From: Pedobacter ghigonis
GTDB lineage: Bacteria > Bacteroidota > Bacteroidia > Sphingobacteriales > Sphingobacteriaceae
Length of the DNA: 64,000 bases
Direction of reading: 5' to 3'
Assembly (NCBI RefSeq): GCF_903166585.1
Contig: NZ_CAESCM010000002.1
Coordinates: 186,001-250,000 of the forward strand
Positions within the stretch are counted from its first letter, which is position 1. The number at the start of each line of letters is the position of its first letter. Positions 34,308-42,775 of this stretch are shown in pieces. The position numbers and the translations under genes were made by a program. The notes beneath the pieces are model-generated. The model saw only the letters and a program-made list of their open reading frames with translations, made no database searches and was not told where the DNA came from.

Positions 34308-35903
34308 ATGAGCAAAGAGAAACTGCAAAGGCCAGATTTAAGCTATTTAAATCTAGGCGAAAACGTTGCTGTAAAGTACCAATTATCTCCAACGGAATTA
34401 ATTGAAGATGCGTTATTGAATAAAGAAGGTACGCTGGCCTCATCAGGAGCGCTGGCGGTTGATACCGGAAAGTTTACCGGACGTTCTCCTAAAGACCGGT
34501 TTATTGTTTGCGACAGCGTTACCGAAGACCAGGTATGGTGGGGCGATGTAAACATTAAATTCAGCCCCGAGAAGTTCGATCAGTTATTTTATAAGCTAAC
34601 CGCTTATTTGGCTGACAAAACCATCTATGTTCGCGATTCATCAGCATGCGCCAACCCGGATTACGATATTTCTATCCGGGTAATTACCGAAACTGCCTAC
34701 CAGAATCTTTTTGCTCACCATTTATTTATCCGCCCTGAAGCGCATCAGCTGGGAATGACACCCGAGTGGACTATTATTGCTGCACCGGGTTTTCATGCCG
34801 ATCCTTCTATTGATGGAACGCGGCAGGAAAATTTCGCTATCCTGAATTTTACCAGGAAAATGATCCTGATCGGAGGAACCGGATACACGGGCGAAATTAA
34901 AAAAGGTATTTTCTCAGTACTGAATTTTATCCTGCCAGTATATAAGAATACACTTTCTATGCACTGCTCGGCCAATGTGGGTAAAAATGGCGATACAGCT
35001 ATATTCTTTGGTTTATCAGGAACTGGCAAAACAACACTTTCTGCCGATCCGGAAAGAGGCCTGATAGGTGATGATGAACATGGATGGGGAGCAAGTTCTG
35101 TATTTAACTTCGAAGGAGGTTGTTATGCTAAGTGCGTAGATTTAACCCAGGAAAAAGAACCTCAGATATATAATGCTATCAGAACAGGGGCTTTATTAGA
35201 GAATACCAACTTTTTTCAGGGTACAAAGGATGTAGACTATGCAAACATCGACAAAACTGAAAATACCCGTGTAGCTTATCCTATTAATTACATTGATAAT
35301 GCGATACTGCCATCAATAGCTGAGGTGCCCAAAAATATTTTCTTTTTAACCGCCGATGCATTTGGTGTATTGCCACCAATATCAAAATTAAATGTGGAGC
35401 AGGCCATGTTCCACTTTATGAGTGGCTATACCGCCAAAGTTGCCGGTACCGAAACCGGGGTAACCGAGCCTCAGTTAACATTTTCTGCATGTTTTGGCAA
35501 GGCTTTTCTTCCCCTGCACCCATCCAGGTATGCTGCATTACTGGGCGAAAAGATGGAAAAACACCAGGTAAATGTATGGCTGGTAAATACCGGCTGGACT
35601 GGTGGTGCTTATGGAATTGGTAAAAGAATGAAACTAAGCTATACCCGTGCCATGATTACGGCTGCCTTGAACGGAGATTTAGACCACAATAAATATAAGC
35701 AACATCATGTATTTAAATTAATGATGCCTTTAAGTTGTCCGGGTGTACCAAACGAAATTTTAGATCCGTCTAAAACGTGGGACGACCAGGAAGAATACTT
35801 TTTAAAGGCCTACGAACTGGCCAATGCCTTCACCGAGAATTTTAAACAGTTTGAGGTGCCCAAAGCATCAAAAAAGTATGACGAAGCGTTAAAATTATGT
35901 TAA
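34308..35903 (+). CDS. pckA: Phosphoenolpyruvate carboxykinase (ATP)
   Basis: A 531-residue ATP-type PEPCK, converting oxaloacetate to PEP for gluconeogenesis. The P-loop kinase-1a motif is GLSGTGKTTLSADP, followed by the metal motif LIGDDEHGW. The substrate motif FTGRSPKDRF is near residue 55. Length typical. Monocistronic: own -7 box and terminator at 35975. Confidence 0.96.
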   Translation: MSKEKLQRPDLSYLNLGENVAVKYQLSPTELIEDALLNKEGTLASSGALAVDTGKFTGRSPKDRFIVCDSVTEDQVWWGDVNIKFSPEKFDQLFYKLTAYLADKTIYVRDSSACANPDYDISIRVITETAYQNLFAHHLFIRPEAHQLGMTPEWTIIAAPGFHADPSIDGTRQENFAILNFTRKMILIGGTGYTGEIKKGIFSVLNFILPVYKNTLSMHCSANVGKNGDTAIFFGLSGTGKTTLSADPERGLIGDDEHGWGASSVFNFEGGCYAKCVDLTQEKEPQIYNAIRTGALLENTNFFQGTKDVDYANIDKTENTRVAYPINYIDNAILPSIAEVPKNIFFLTADAFGVLPPISKLNVEQAMFHFMSGYTAKVAGTETGVTEPQLTFSACFGKAFLPLHPSRYAALLGEKMEKHQVNVWLVNTGWTGGAYGIGKRMKLSYTRAMITAALNGDLDHNKYKQHHVFKLMMPLSCPGVPNEILDPSKTWDDQEEYFLKAYELANAFTENFKQFEVPKASKKYDEALKLC

Positions 35904-35974
35904 AAGTGCTTTAAAATGCATTTTTTGAGCAAAAAATTTGCAATTCGATTTTTTTTTAGTTTTTATTGTGAAAG

Positions 35975-36003
35975 AATTGCCTCCGGCTGAGGCAATTTTT
36001 TTG
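35975..36003 (+). terminator. Intrinsic terminator of pckA
   Basis: AATTGCCTC (35975-35983) pairs with GAGGCAATT (35989-35997) around CGGCT, followed by seven or more T. Confidence 0.85.
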
Positions 36004-36073
36004 TTATATGCCCAGGTGAGTTACCGTAAACTAAATGTTAAGTAACGATTTGATTGTTTATTGATTTATTAAT

Positions 36074-36102
36074 TTGTAATTTAAAATCAATTTATAAATT
36101 TG
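36074..36102 (+). promoter_or_regulatory. Promoter of the exbB operon
   Basis: TTG (36074-36076), 18-bp spacer and TAAATTTG (36095-36102). It implies a 5-prime leader of about 95 nt before exbB. Confidence 0.65.
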
Positions 36103-36201
36103 TTTTTCGCAACAAAATCAGATAAGACACGTTGTGTGTAATACAAAAGAAATAACAGCTAAAAATTAAAAACAAGAACTAAAACTAAAATTCAAAAAAA
36201 A

Positions 36202-37032
36202 ATGGCAAACGCACCAAAACCAACAACTGTTAAAAAAGAGAGCTCTTCAAGTGCATCTAACGTTTTCGCAACATTGGTAATTCCTATCTGTATTGTAATT
36301 GGCTTCATTATTTGGAGATACGTATTAGGAGATCCTTCTAACTTTATCGATAACAACAACGAAAACTTACCTTTGCCAAATAACTACCCTGGTACTGCAT
36401 ACAAAGGAGGTCCAATCGTAGCGGTATTAATCGGTTTATTATTAACTACAATCGTTTTCTCTATCGAGCGTTTAATCGTAATTAGCAAAGCAAGCGGTAA
36501 ATCTAGCTTAGATACATTCATCATTAAAGTTAAAGGTTTATTAAACGCTGGTAACATCGATGCAGCTAAAGCTGAGTGCGATAAACAACAAGGATCAGTT
36601 GCAAACGTAATTAAATCAGGTTTAAAAAAATATAGCGAGGTTGAAGCTGACACTAACTTAGATGTTGAGCAATCAATCGTTGCCATCCAAAAAGAAGTTG
36701 AAGAAGCTACTGCTTTGGAAATGCCTATGTTAGAGCAAAACTTAACGATCATCGCTACTTTGGTATCTATCGGTACGTTAATTGGTCTATTAGGTACAGT
36801 AACAGGTATGATCCGTGCATTCGCCGGTTTAGCAAACTCAGGAGCTCCAGATCAGGCTGCACTAGCGGTAGGTATCTCTGAGGCCCTAATCAACACCATG
36901 ACTGGTATCGCCGTTTCTACTTTAGCAATTATCATGTACAATATTTTAACTTCTAAAATTGACAAGTTAACTTATGCTATTGATGAAGCTGGTTTCAGCA
37001 TCGTTCAAACTTACGCTAGTTCGCATAAATAA
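36202..37032 (+). CDS. exbB: MotA/TolQ/ExbB proton channel
   Basis: A 276-residue ExbB. An N-terminal helix (about 20-36), a second (70-88), a long cytoplasmic loop, and two C-terminal helices with IATLVSIGTLIGLLGTVTGMIRAF and TMTGIAVSTLAIIMYNI, the conserved channel region. With ExbD and TonB it couples proton flow to outer-membrane transport. The Ser/Lys-rich N-terminus is longer than in E. coli. First gene of the cluster. Confidence 0.93.
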   Translation: MANAPKPTTVKKESSSSASNVFATLVIPICIVIGFIIWRYVLGDPSNFIDNNNENLPLPNNYPGTAYKGGPIVAVLIGLLLTTIVFSIERLIVISKASGKSSLDTFIIKVKGLLNAGNIDAAKAECDKQQGSVANVIKSGLKKYSEVEADTNLDVEQSIVAIQKEVEEATALEMPMLEQNLTIIATLVSIGTLIGLLGTVTGMIRAFAGLANSGAPDQAALAVGISEALINTMTGIAVSTLAIIMYNILTSKIDKLTYAIDEAGFSIVQTYASSHK

Positions 37033-37047
37033 TAAATTTTGAAAAAA

Positions 37048-37079
37048 TTTTTACCGGCTTTATGGAAAACCGGGAAAAA
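37048..37079 (+). repeat. Hairpin between exbB and exbD
   Basis: TTTTTACCGG (37048-37057) and CCGGGAAAAA (37070-37079) pair with one mismatch. It lies just after the exbB stop codon and could stabilise the exbB 3-prime end or partly terminate. Confidence 0.4.
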
Positions 37080-37109
37080 GATCATCATTATTAAAAAGTA
37101 ATTAAAATT

Positions 37110-37724
37110 ATGCCTAGAATTAAAGTTAAAAGAACAAGTACAGTAACAGATATGACCGCCATGTGCGACGTAGCTGCACTGTTACTTACGTTCTTCATAT
37201 TAACTGCTACGGCAAGACAACCAGAACCACTAGCGGTATCAACACCTTCATCTACGTATGAATTTAAGGTTCCAGCTGAAAACAATGCAATATTAACCAT
37301 TGGTCAGGGTAAGGTTTTCTTTGAAGTAGCAGGCCAGAAAGTTAGGGCGAGAACCTTAGAATTGATGGGGCAACAATACAAAATCAGTTTTACTCCGGAA
37401 GAAATTAAGAAATTCTCTGTAGTAGGAACATTTGGTGTGCCGGTTTCAAGCTTAAAATCGTTTTTAGCAATGTCTGGTGCAGATCGTATGAAACCAGGAG
37501 TTCAAACTGGTATTCCTACAGATTCTACTGATAACCAGTTAAACGCATGGGTTTTACATGCACGTACTGCAACTGCAGAGATTAATCAGCAACCAATGCG
37601 TGTAAGTATCAAAGGCGATTCTAAAGAGGAGTATCCGGTAGTTAAAAAAATCGTAGATGTTTTGCAGAAGCAAAAAGTGAACAAGTTTTTATTGGTTACT
37701 AACGCTGAAGCTAGAAAAAAATAA
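37110..37724 (+). CDS. exbD: ExbD/TolR biopolymer transporter, first copy
   Basis: A 204-residue ExbD. The single N-terminal helix carries the proton-carrying Asp in TDMTAMCDVAALLLTFFIL. The periplasmic domain is longer than in the second copy. It lies 77 bp after exbB and 3 bp before the second exbD. Two ExbD genes in tandem are usual in Bacteroidota and could form a mixed dimer in the ExbB pentamer. Confidence 0.92.
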   Translation: MPRIKVKRTSTVTDMTAMCDVAALLLTFFILTATARQPEPLAVSTPSSTYEFKVPAENNAILTIGQGKVFFEVAGQKVRARTLELMGQQYKISFTPEEIKKFSVVGTFGVPVSSLKSFLAMSGADRMKPGVQTGIPTDSTDNQLNAWVLHARTATAEINQQPMRVSIKGDSKEEYPVVKKIVDVLQKQKVNKFLLVTNAEARKK

Positions 37725-37727
37725 AAG

Positions 37728-38234
37728 ATGGCAGAATTAAACACAGGTGGGAAGAAAGCCACCCCGAGAGTAGATATGACGCCGATGGTAGATTTGATGT
37801 TCCTTTTGGTAACATTCTTTATCTTAACCACATCAATATCTACGCCACAGGCAATGGATATTGTTAAGCCTGATAAAGACGATAACAACAAAGACAACAG
37901 GTTGGAACTGAAAGCTTCTAAAACAATGACTATTTTATTAGGTAAAAATGATAAAGTAGCCTGGTACATGGGAGAAGCTGGTGCAACAGCTCCAACATAC
38001 GAAAGTTTAGCTCAGGTTGACAAGTCGATTATCGAAAACAGAAAAAAAGCAGATGCATCTGGAGTAAAAGGCGAATTTGTGGTTTTGGTTAAACCAACAA
38101 GTGGCTCAAACTTCAAGAACTTTGTTGACATCATGGATGAATTGGAAATATTAAAGGTTAAAGTTCGTCAGATTGATGATGACAATATCCTGGATAGTGA
38201 AAAAGAATCAATGAAATCTCAAGGTATTTTATAA
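37728..38234 (+). CDS. exbD: ExbD/TolR biopolymer transporter, second copy
   Basis: A 168-residue ExbD with VDMTPMVDLMFLLVTFFILTTS, carrying the conserved membrane Asp. The periplasmic part is shorter and differs from the first copy, so the pair is not a recent duplication. Starts 3 bp after the first exbD and 18 bp before tonB. Confidence 0.92.
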   Translation: MAELNTGGKKATPRVDMTPMVDLMFLLVTFFILTTSISTPQAMDIVKPDKDDNNKDNRLELKASKTMTILLGKNDKVAWYMGEAGATAPTYESLAQVDKSIIENRKKADASGVKGEFVVLVKPTSGSNFKNFVDIMDELEILKVKVRQIDDDNILDSEKESMKSQGIL

Positions 38235-38252
38235 TTCGTTAAATCAGTAATC

Positions 38253-39074
38253 ATGTCAAAATTAGATATATTAAGAAGGGAGTGGATTGATGTAGTTTTT
38301 GCTGAAAAAAACAAAAACTATGGCGCTTACCAATTGCGTAAAACCAATGGTACCAATACCACTCGGGCATTAATTATTGGTTCACTAGTATTTCTAGCGC
38401 TTTTCTTTGCTCCGAAAATTTACGGATTAATTAAAGGTTCTTTACAAGAGGATCAACAAGTAGAAAAGGCGAAAGAAGTTATTATTGCACCTCCGCCCCC
38501 AGTTAACCCAGAAACGCCACCTCCGCCACCGGTAGAGCCACCGCCACCAAAGGTAGATCAGGTAAAAATGCCACCTCCAATCGTAAAGCCAGATGAGCAG
38601 GTACGTGATGAGGAGCCACCAACAGTTGAGAAACTGAAAGAGGCTGATCCAGGTCAGAGAGATATTAAAGGTGATCCAACTGCAGATATCGTAATTGCTG
38701 CACCAGTTGGTGAAGGCCCAAAAAGAGAAGCAGCGGTTGCTGTTGATGATAACCAGGTTTATGACTTCGTTAGTATCGAGAAACAACCAGAGTTTCCGGG
38801 AGGCTTACCTAAGTTCTACAAGTACTTAAGCGGTGCGATTAAATATCCGCCAATGGCTCAGGAAAACAACGTACAAGGTAAAGTGTTTTTATCTTTCGTA
38901 GTAGAAAAAGATGGTAAATTAACCGATATTACAGTAACACGTGGATTAGGAAGTGGTACAGATGAAGAAGCAATCCGCGTATTAAAAGCAAGCCCACGTT
39001 GGAATCCAGGTATTCAAAATGGTAAACCAGTAAGGGTAAAATACAACATCAACGTTAACTTTACATTGAACTAA
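38253..39074 (+). CDS. tonB: TonB-family energy transducer
   Basis: A 273-residue TonB. The cytoplasmic start (MSKLDILRREWIDVVFAEKNKNYGAYQLRK) is typical of Bacteroidota TonB. One helix (about 38-54) is followed by a Pro/Lys/Glu linker (PPPPVNPETPPPPPVEPPPP) spanning the periplasm, then the TonB C-terminal domain (FPGGLPKFYKYLSGAIKYPP ... GKVFLSFVVEKDGKLTDI). It transfers energy to TonB-dependent receptors. Confidence 0.93.
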   Translation: MSKLDILRREWIDVVFAEKNKNYGAYQLRKTNGTNTTRALIIGSLVFLALFFAPKIYGLIKGSLQEDQQVEKAKEVIIAPPPPVNPETPPPPPVEPPPPKVDQVKMPPPIVKPDEQVRDEEPPTVEKLKEADPGQRDIKGDPTADIVIAAPVGEGPKREAAVAVDDNQVYDFVSIEKQPEFPGGLPKFYKYLSGAIKYPPMAQENNVQGKVFLSFVVEKDGKLTDITVTRGLGSGTDEEAIRVLKASPRWNPGIQNGKPVRVKYNINVNFTLN

Positions 39075-39080
39075 TTGTAG

Positions 39081-39317
39081 ATGTTAAATTTTGATATCTT
39101 TAAGCAAAAATCGCCTAAACAGCGGTTTTTGCTCATTTTAGGGCTAGTGGCCTTCCTGTTGTATCTTGTAATGGGACTTGCCTTCATCTTTTGGCCTCCG
39201 CTTGCTTTGCGTTTTAATTTCATCCCAACATGGGGTCGCATCGCAATAGGCATCTTTTTAATTTTTTATGCTTTTGTAAGATTGTTAAGTCTTGGAAGGC
39301 GAGACTCAAGCCAATAA
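39081..39317 (+). CDS. Small two-helix membrane protein
   Basis: A 78-residue protein with two hydrophobic segments (residues 14-33 and 45-68). It lies between tonB and the PstS-like gene, 6 bp after tonB, and its stop codon overlaps the next start (TAATG), so it belongs to the operon. Likely an inner-membrane accessory protein; function unknown. Confidence 0.72.
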   Translation: MLNFDIFKQKSPKQRFLLILGLVAFLLYLVMGLAFIFWPPLALRFNFIPTWGRIAIGIFLIFYAFVRLLSLGRRDSSQ

Positions 39318-40225
39318 TGAAAAATATTCTCTTCATTTTTATGGTACTTGCTTTAATCTCTTGTAAACGAAAAGATAAAAGTGCAGGTGTTAAAGAAACC
39401 CGAACCAGCGGAACAATGCGGATGCTCGTTGATGAAAGCGTTAGCCCAATTGTTCAGAAGCAAATCGATATCTTTCGCCTCGATTATCCTGATGCAAAGT
39501 TTGAAACGACGGTTAAACCCGAAGAAAAGATTATTGCAGCCTTTCTAAATGATAGCGTTCGTGTAATTGTAATGCCAAGATTGCTCACCAAGCAGGAAGA
39601 AAAGTATTACAACCAGCGTGGCATCAAAATCAATTCAATTCGTTTTGCTATTGATGGAATTGCATTAATTACAAACAAAGACAATATTGATAGTACTATT
39701 ACCGTTAAAGAAGTGGTTGATGTATTACAGGGGAGAAATTCAGATAAGAAACTGGTCTTTGATAACGCTTATTCAAGTACCTTTCAATACTTAAAACATT
39801 TGGCTAATATCAGCCAATTTCCCGCAAAAAACGTTTATTCAAAAAATTCCAGTAACGAAGTTATCAAACTTGTTGCGCAGGATAAAAATTTTATTGGTAT
39901 TTTGGGCGTGAATTGGCTTTCTGAACAGAATACCGAAATGGCTCAATACCTGGCTCAGGTTAAAATGCTGGGGGTTAAAAATGAAAAAGGAAAAGTAGGA
40001 AGCGATAAGTTTTATAAGCCCACGCAAGAAAATCTTATAAATGGAGTCTATCCGTTTCTAAGAAACGTAAATATAATTGAGTGCGAAGGTAGGGATGGTT
40101 TAGGCACAGGATTTGCAACATGGTTAAGAAGCCAGAGAGGACAGTTGATTGTACTTAAAACTGGACTTGGCCCGCACAAGTTAATGCCGAGAGAAATAAA
40201 TTTAACTAAAGAAAGTAATAAATAA
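39317..40225 (+). CDS. PstS-like substrate-binding lipoprotein
   Basis: A 302-residue protein with a lipoprotein signal (MKNILFIFMVLALISC, lipid on Cys16) and a PstS-like periplasmic-binding fold (GTMRMLVDESVSPIVQKQI, FAIDGIALITNKDN, LGTGFATWLRSQRGQLIV). ATG 39317 is chosen since it overlaps the previous stop codon in TAATG; a TTG or ATG at 39230 would run through that gene. No ABC permease is adjacent, so it is not a standard phosphate transporter; it may serve the TonB system. Confidence 0.82.
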   Translation: MKNILFIFMVLALISCKRKDKSAGVKETRTSGTMRMLVDESVSPIVQKQIDIFRLDYPDAKFETTVKPEEKIIAAFLNDSVRVIVMPRLLTKQEEKYYNQRGIKINSIRFAIDGIALITNKDNIDSTITVKEVVDVLQGRNSDKKLVFDNAYSSTFQYLKHLANISQFPAKNVYSKNSSNEVIKLVAQDKNFIGILGVNWLSEQNTEMAQYLAQVKMLGVKNEKGKVGSDKFYKPTQENLINGVYPFLRNVNIIECEGRDGLGTGFATWLRSQRGQLIVLKTGLGPHKLMPREINLTKESNK

Positions 40226-40269
40226 ATTATAAATTGAACCACGAAGTATTTAGAGATAATGCTTCATTA

Positions 40270-40297
40270 TTGTTAAAACCAATGTTGGGTAAGTTTG
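40270..40297 (+). promoter_or_regulatory. Candidate promoter of the TPR gene
   Basis: TTG (40270-40272), a 17-bp spacer and TAAGTTTG (40290-40297), 75 bp before the TPR gene. Confidence 0.45.
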
Positions 40298-40371
40298 GTT
40301 GGAGATTTTGGATAAAATAGAACTCGCTCCGGCCCGATTTGGAAAACATTTAAAAACAAAAAATTGATCCA

Positions 40372-42093
40372 ATGAAAATTTCAAAGAAAGCAATAACCTT
40401 AAATGTAGGTTTGGTGTTGATGGGTTCTGCAGTTTTTGCTCAAAGTTTAAGTGATGCGAAAAAAGCCATTGACGCAGAGCAGTATCAAAAAGCTTCATCG
40501 ATGCTTAAATCGTTGGTAAGCTCTAAAGCCTCTGATGGCGCAAATTATTATAACCTGGGTTTGGTTTACCTAAAAACAGGTTACATCGATTCAGCAAGAG
40601 CCGTTTTTACTAAAGGTGTAACTGCTGATCCGAAAAATGCTTTAAACCTGATTGGTTTAGGCGAGGCTGATTTATTGTCGAATAATGCCACTTCAGCAAA
40701 AACCAACTTCGATAAAGCGATTGAATTGGGTAAAAAGGATTATCAAACTTACTTGCAAATTGGTAGGGCATATTTAGCTCAGGATAAACCAAGTGATGAA
40801 GTTTCTAAACCTGATTTTACCAATGCGATTGCAAATATCACTAAAGCTGATGAGTTAGATTCTAAAGATAAAGATGCCGATGTATTTTTAGCGTTAGGGG
40901 ATGCTTATGCATTACAAAGAAAAAACTCTGAGGCATTAGGTCCGTACATGCGTGTTAATGATGTTGATCCTAACAACAGAAGAGCAAAAACGCAGATTGG
41001 CAAAATGTATAAGGAATCACGCGCGTTTCCTGAAGGCGAAAAAGAATTATTGGATGTAATTGCTGCAGATGCTAACTATGGCCCGGCTTACCGCGAATTA
41101 GGTGAGTTATACCTGCAATGGAGTAACTTCGGTACTGATAAAGAGAAAGCTGCAAAAGGAATCGAGAACTATAAAAAGTATCTTGATTTAACGGATAAAT
41201 CTTTAGAGTCTCAGTTACGCTATATGACGTTCTTATTCTATGCTAAAGATTTTAAAACTTTACAGCAAGTAGCTTCTGCTATTCAGGTTCCGGCAAATAA
41301 CCCTAAAGCAGCTGTTGTTGCCAGGATGAAAGGTTGGTCTGCCTACGAGAACGCACAGTATCCTCAGGCTTTAACAGATATGACCGATTTCTTTGCTAAA
41401 GAGAAAGATCAAGCTCGAATTTTAGCTAATGATTACCTTTATTTAGGTAAATCACAGTTAAAGGCAGGTCAGGATAGTTTAGCTTTAATAAACATCACTA
41501 AAGCAGTTGAGAAAGATTCTGTAAATGCTGATGCATTAGCTGAAGTTGCAAAAAGCTATTTTGATGCAAAGAAATATGAGAAATCTGCTCAGATTTACGA
41601 AAAAGCAATCAAAGCAAATCCTAATGGTAAAGGTTCGTTATATAACTACTATTACAGTGCACTGGCTTTCTATTTTGATTATGCCGGCAAATACAGCGCT
41701 AAACAAAATCCTTCTAAAGATGGTTTAGCAAAAGCTGATGCTGATATTGCAAAAGTAACGGAATTGGCACCTGATACTTATGATGCTTACTTATGGAGAG
41801 CACGTATCAATAACCTAATAGATGATGAAAAAGATCCTAAAGGTTTAGCTAACCCGTATTTTGAACAATTTATTCAAAAAGTGACTGAGAAACCTGAAGT
41901 AGCTACGGCTAGTGGTAAAAAACTTTCTGAAGCTTACGATTCATTAGGTGGTTTCTATTACTACAAGGATAAAGAAAAAGCGAAAGACTATTTTAACAAG
42001 AGTATCGCTGCTAACCCGGCAGGTACATTTGCCCCTGCAAAATTAAAGGAGCTAAATGCACCAGCACCAGCAGCTACAAAAGGCAAAAAATAA
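40372..42093 (+). CDS. Exported tetratricopeptide-repeat protein
   Basis: A 573-residue protein with a signal peptide (cleavage after VFAQ) and many TPR-like units across its length (e.g. NYYNLGLVYLKTGYIDSARAVFTKG, ADALAEVAKSYFDAKKYEKSAQIYEKA). Ends in an Ala/Pro/Lys tail. It is periplasmic and likely a scaffold. It follows the exbB-tonB cluster, as in other Bacteroidota, and a terminator lies just downstream. Confidence 0.85.
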   Translation: MKISKKAITLNVGLVLMGSAVFAQSLSDAKKAIDAEQYQKASSMLKSLVSSKASDGANYYNLGLVYLKTGYIDSARAVFTKGVTADPKNALNLIGLGEADLLSNNATSAKTNFDKAIELGKKDYQTYLQIGRAYLAQDKPSDEVSKPDFTNAIANITKADELDSKDKDADVFLALGDAYALQRKNSEALGPYMRVNDVDPNNRRAKTQIGKMYKESRAFPEGEKELLDVIAADANYGPAYRELGELYLQWSNFGTDKEKAAKGIENYKKYLDLTDKSLESQLRYMTFLFYAKDFKTLQQVASAIQVPANNPKAAVVARMKGWSAYENAQYPQALTDMTDFFAKEKDQARILANDYLYLGKSQLKAGQDSLALINITKAVEKDSVNADALAEVAKSYFDAKKYEKSAQIYEKAIKANPNGKGSLYNYYYSALAFYFDYAGKYSAKQNPSKDGLAKADADIAKVTELAPDTYDAYLWRARINNLIDDEKDPKGLANPYFEQFIQKVTEKPEVATASGKKLSEAYDSLGGFYYYKDKEKAKDYFNKSIAANPAGTFAPAKLKELNAPAPAATKGKK

Positions 42094-42111
42094 GTAAAAT
42101 TAAATTATTTA

Positions 42112-42143
42112 GAAAAGGCAGAGTTTGGTTACTCTGCCTTTTT
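42112..42143 (+). terminator. Terminator of the TPR gene
   Basis: AAAGGCAGAGT (42114-42124) pairs with ACTCTGCCTTT (42131-42141), followed by T residues. Its loop TTGGTT contains the -33 TTG of the nuoA promoter. Confidence 0.85.
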
Positions 42144-42155
42144 CTTTTACTTTTG
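42125..42155 (+). promoter_or_regulatory. Promoter of nuoA
   Basis: TTG (42125-42127), a 20-bp spacer and TACTTTTG (42148-42155), 19 nt before ATG 42175. The -33 TTG lies in the loop of the preceding terminator. Confidence 0.7.
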
Positions 42156-42174
42156 CATCACAAAATAAAAGATT

Positions 42175-42546
42175 ATGCAAGCGCAAAGTTCCTCTATAGA
42201 TTTTTTACCGATTATATTTCAAGTAATTGTTGCTTTAGGTTTCGTAGTAACCACTTTGGTAGCTACACACTTATTGGGTCCTAAACGTAAAACAGCCGAT
42301 AAATTAGAAACCTTTGAAGCTGGTATTAAAAGTGTGGGTAATGCACGTCAGCCTTTCTCCATTAAATATTTCGTAGTAGCAATACTGTTTGTTTTGTTCG
42401 ATGTAGAGGTTATTTTCATGTACCCATGGGCCGTAAATTTCCGTGCGTTAAAAATGGATGGTATGATAGAGATGTTCATTTTTATGGGCACTTTACTGTT
42501 GGGTTTCATCTACGTAATCAAGAAAAAAGTATTAGACTGGAACTAG
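42175..42546 (+). CDS. nuoA: NADH-quinone oxidoreductase subunit A
   Basis: A 123-residue three-helix membrane subunit of complex I. The family loop is present: GPKRKTADKLETFEAGI, then RQPFSIKYFVVAILFVLFDVEVIFMYPWA with the conserved acidic residue in the second helix. First gene of the nuo series; a word-palindrome element begins at its stop codon. Confidence 0.95.
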   Translation: MQAQSSSIDFLPIIFQVIVALGFVVTTLVATHLLGPKRKTADKLETFEAGIKSVGNARQPFSIKYFVVAILFVLFDVEVIFMYPWAVNFRALKMDGMIEMFIFMGTLLLGFIYVIKKKVLDWN

Positions 42547-42631
42547 TTAGTTAACAGTTTTTAGTTCGCAATTGGTAGTTAATAACCTGCGGTTGTATGA
42601 ACTGTAAACTGAAAATTGTCAACTACAAACC
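42545..42631. repeat. Word-palindrome element between nuoA and nuoB
   Basis: The left half repeats AGTT words (AGTTAGTTAACAGTTTTTAG, GGTAGTTAAT); the right half repeats AACTG/AACTA (GAACTGTAAACTGAAAATTG, TCAACTACAAACC). Starts at the nuoA stop codon. Confidence 0.7.
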
Positions 42632-42725
42632 AGGCGTGTATCACTTACACTAACTGGACTTAATTTCGGTTATTTAGAAAGGTTCTAAATCTGGTGAATC
42701 TAGCTCAATTGCCTTTTAAATATTG

Positions 42726-42733
42726 TAAATTTG
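42726..42733 (+). promoter_or_regulatory. -7 box before nuoB
   Basis: TAAATTTG (42726-42733), matching TAnnTTTG. A TTG at 42709-42711 is closer than ideal (14 bp). Transcription would start within the left arm of the hairpin at 42735. Confidence 0.45.
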
Positions 42734-42734
42734 C

Positions 42735-42765
42735 TGCTCATTCTTCAAAGGGATGAGCATTTTTT
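42735..42765 (+). terminator. Intrinsic terminator just before nuoB
   Basis: TGCTCATTCT (42735-42744) pairs with GGGATGAGCA (42750-42759), two G-U pairs, and is followed by six T. It ends 10 nt before the nuoB start codon. Confidence 0.65.
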
Positions 42766-42775
42766 GTTTATAAAC

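Noticed and set aside
38442-38786. 114-codon minus-strand ORF rich in Trp and Arg
   Set aside because: Antisense shadow of the Pro-rich linker of TonB (CCN codons read backwards give NGG).
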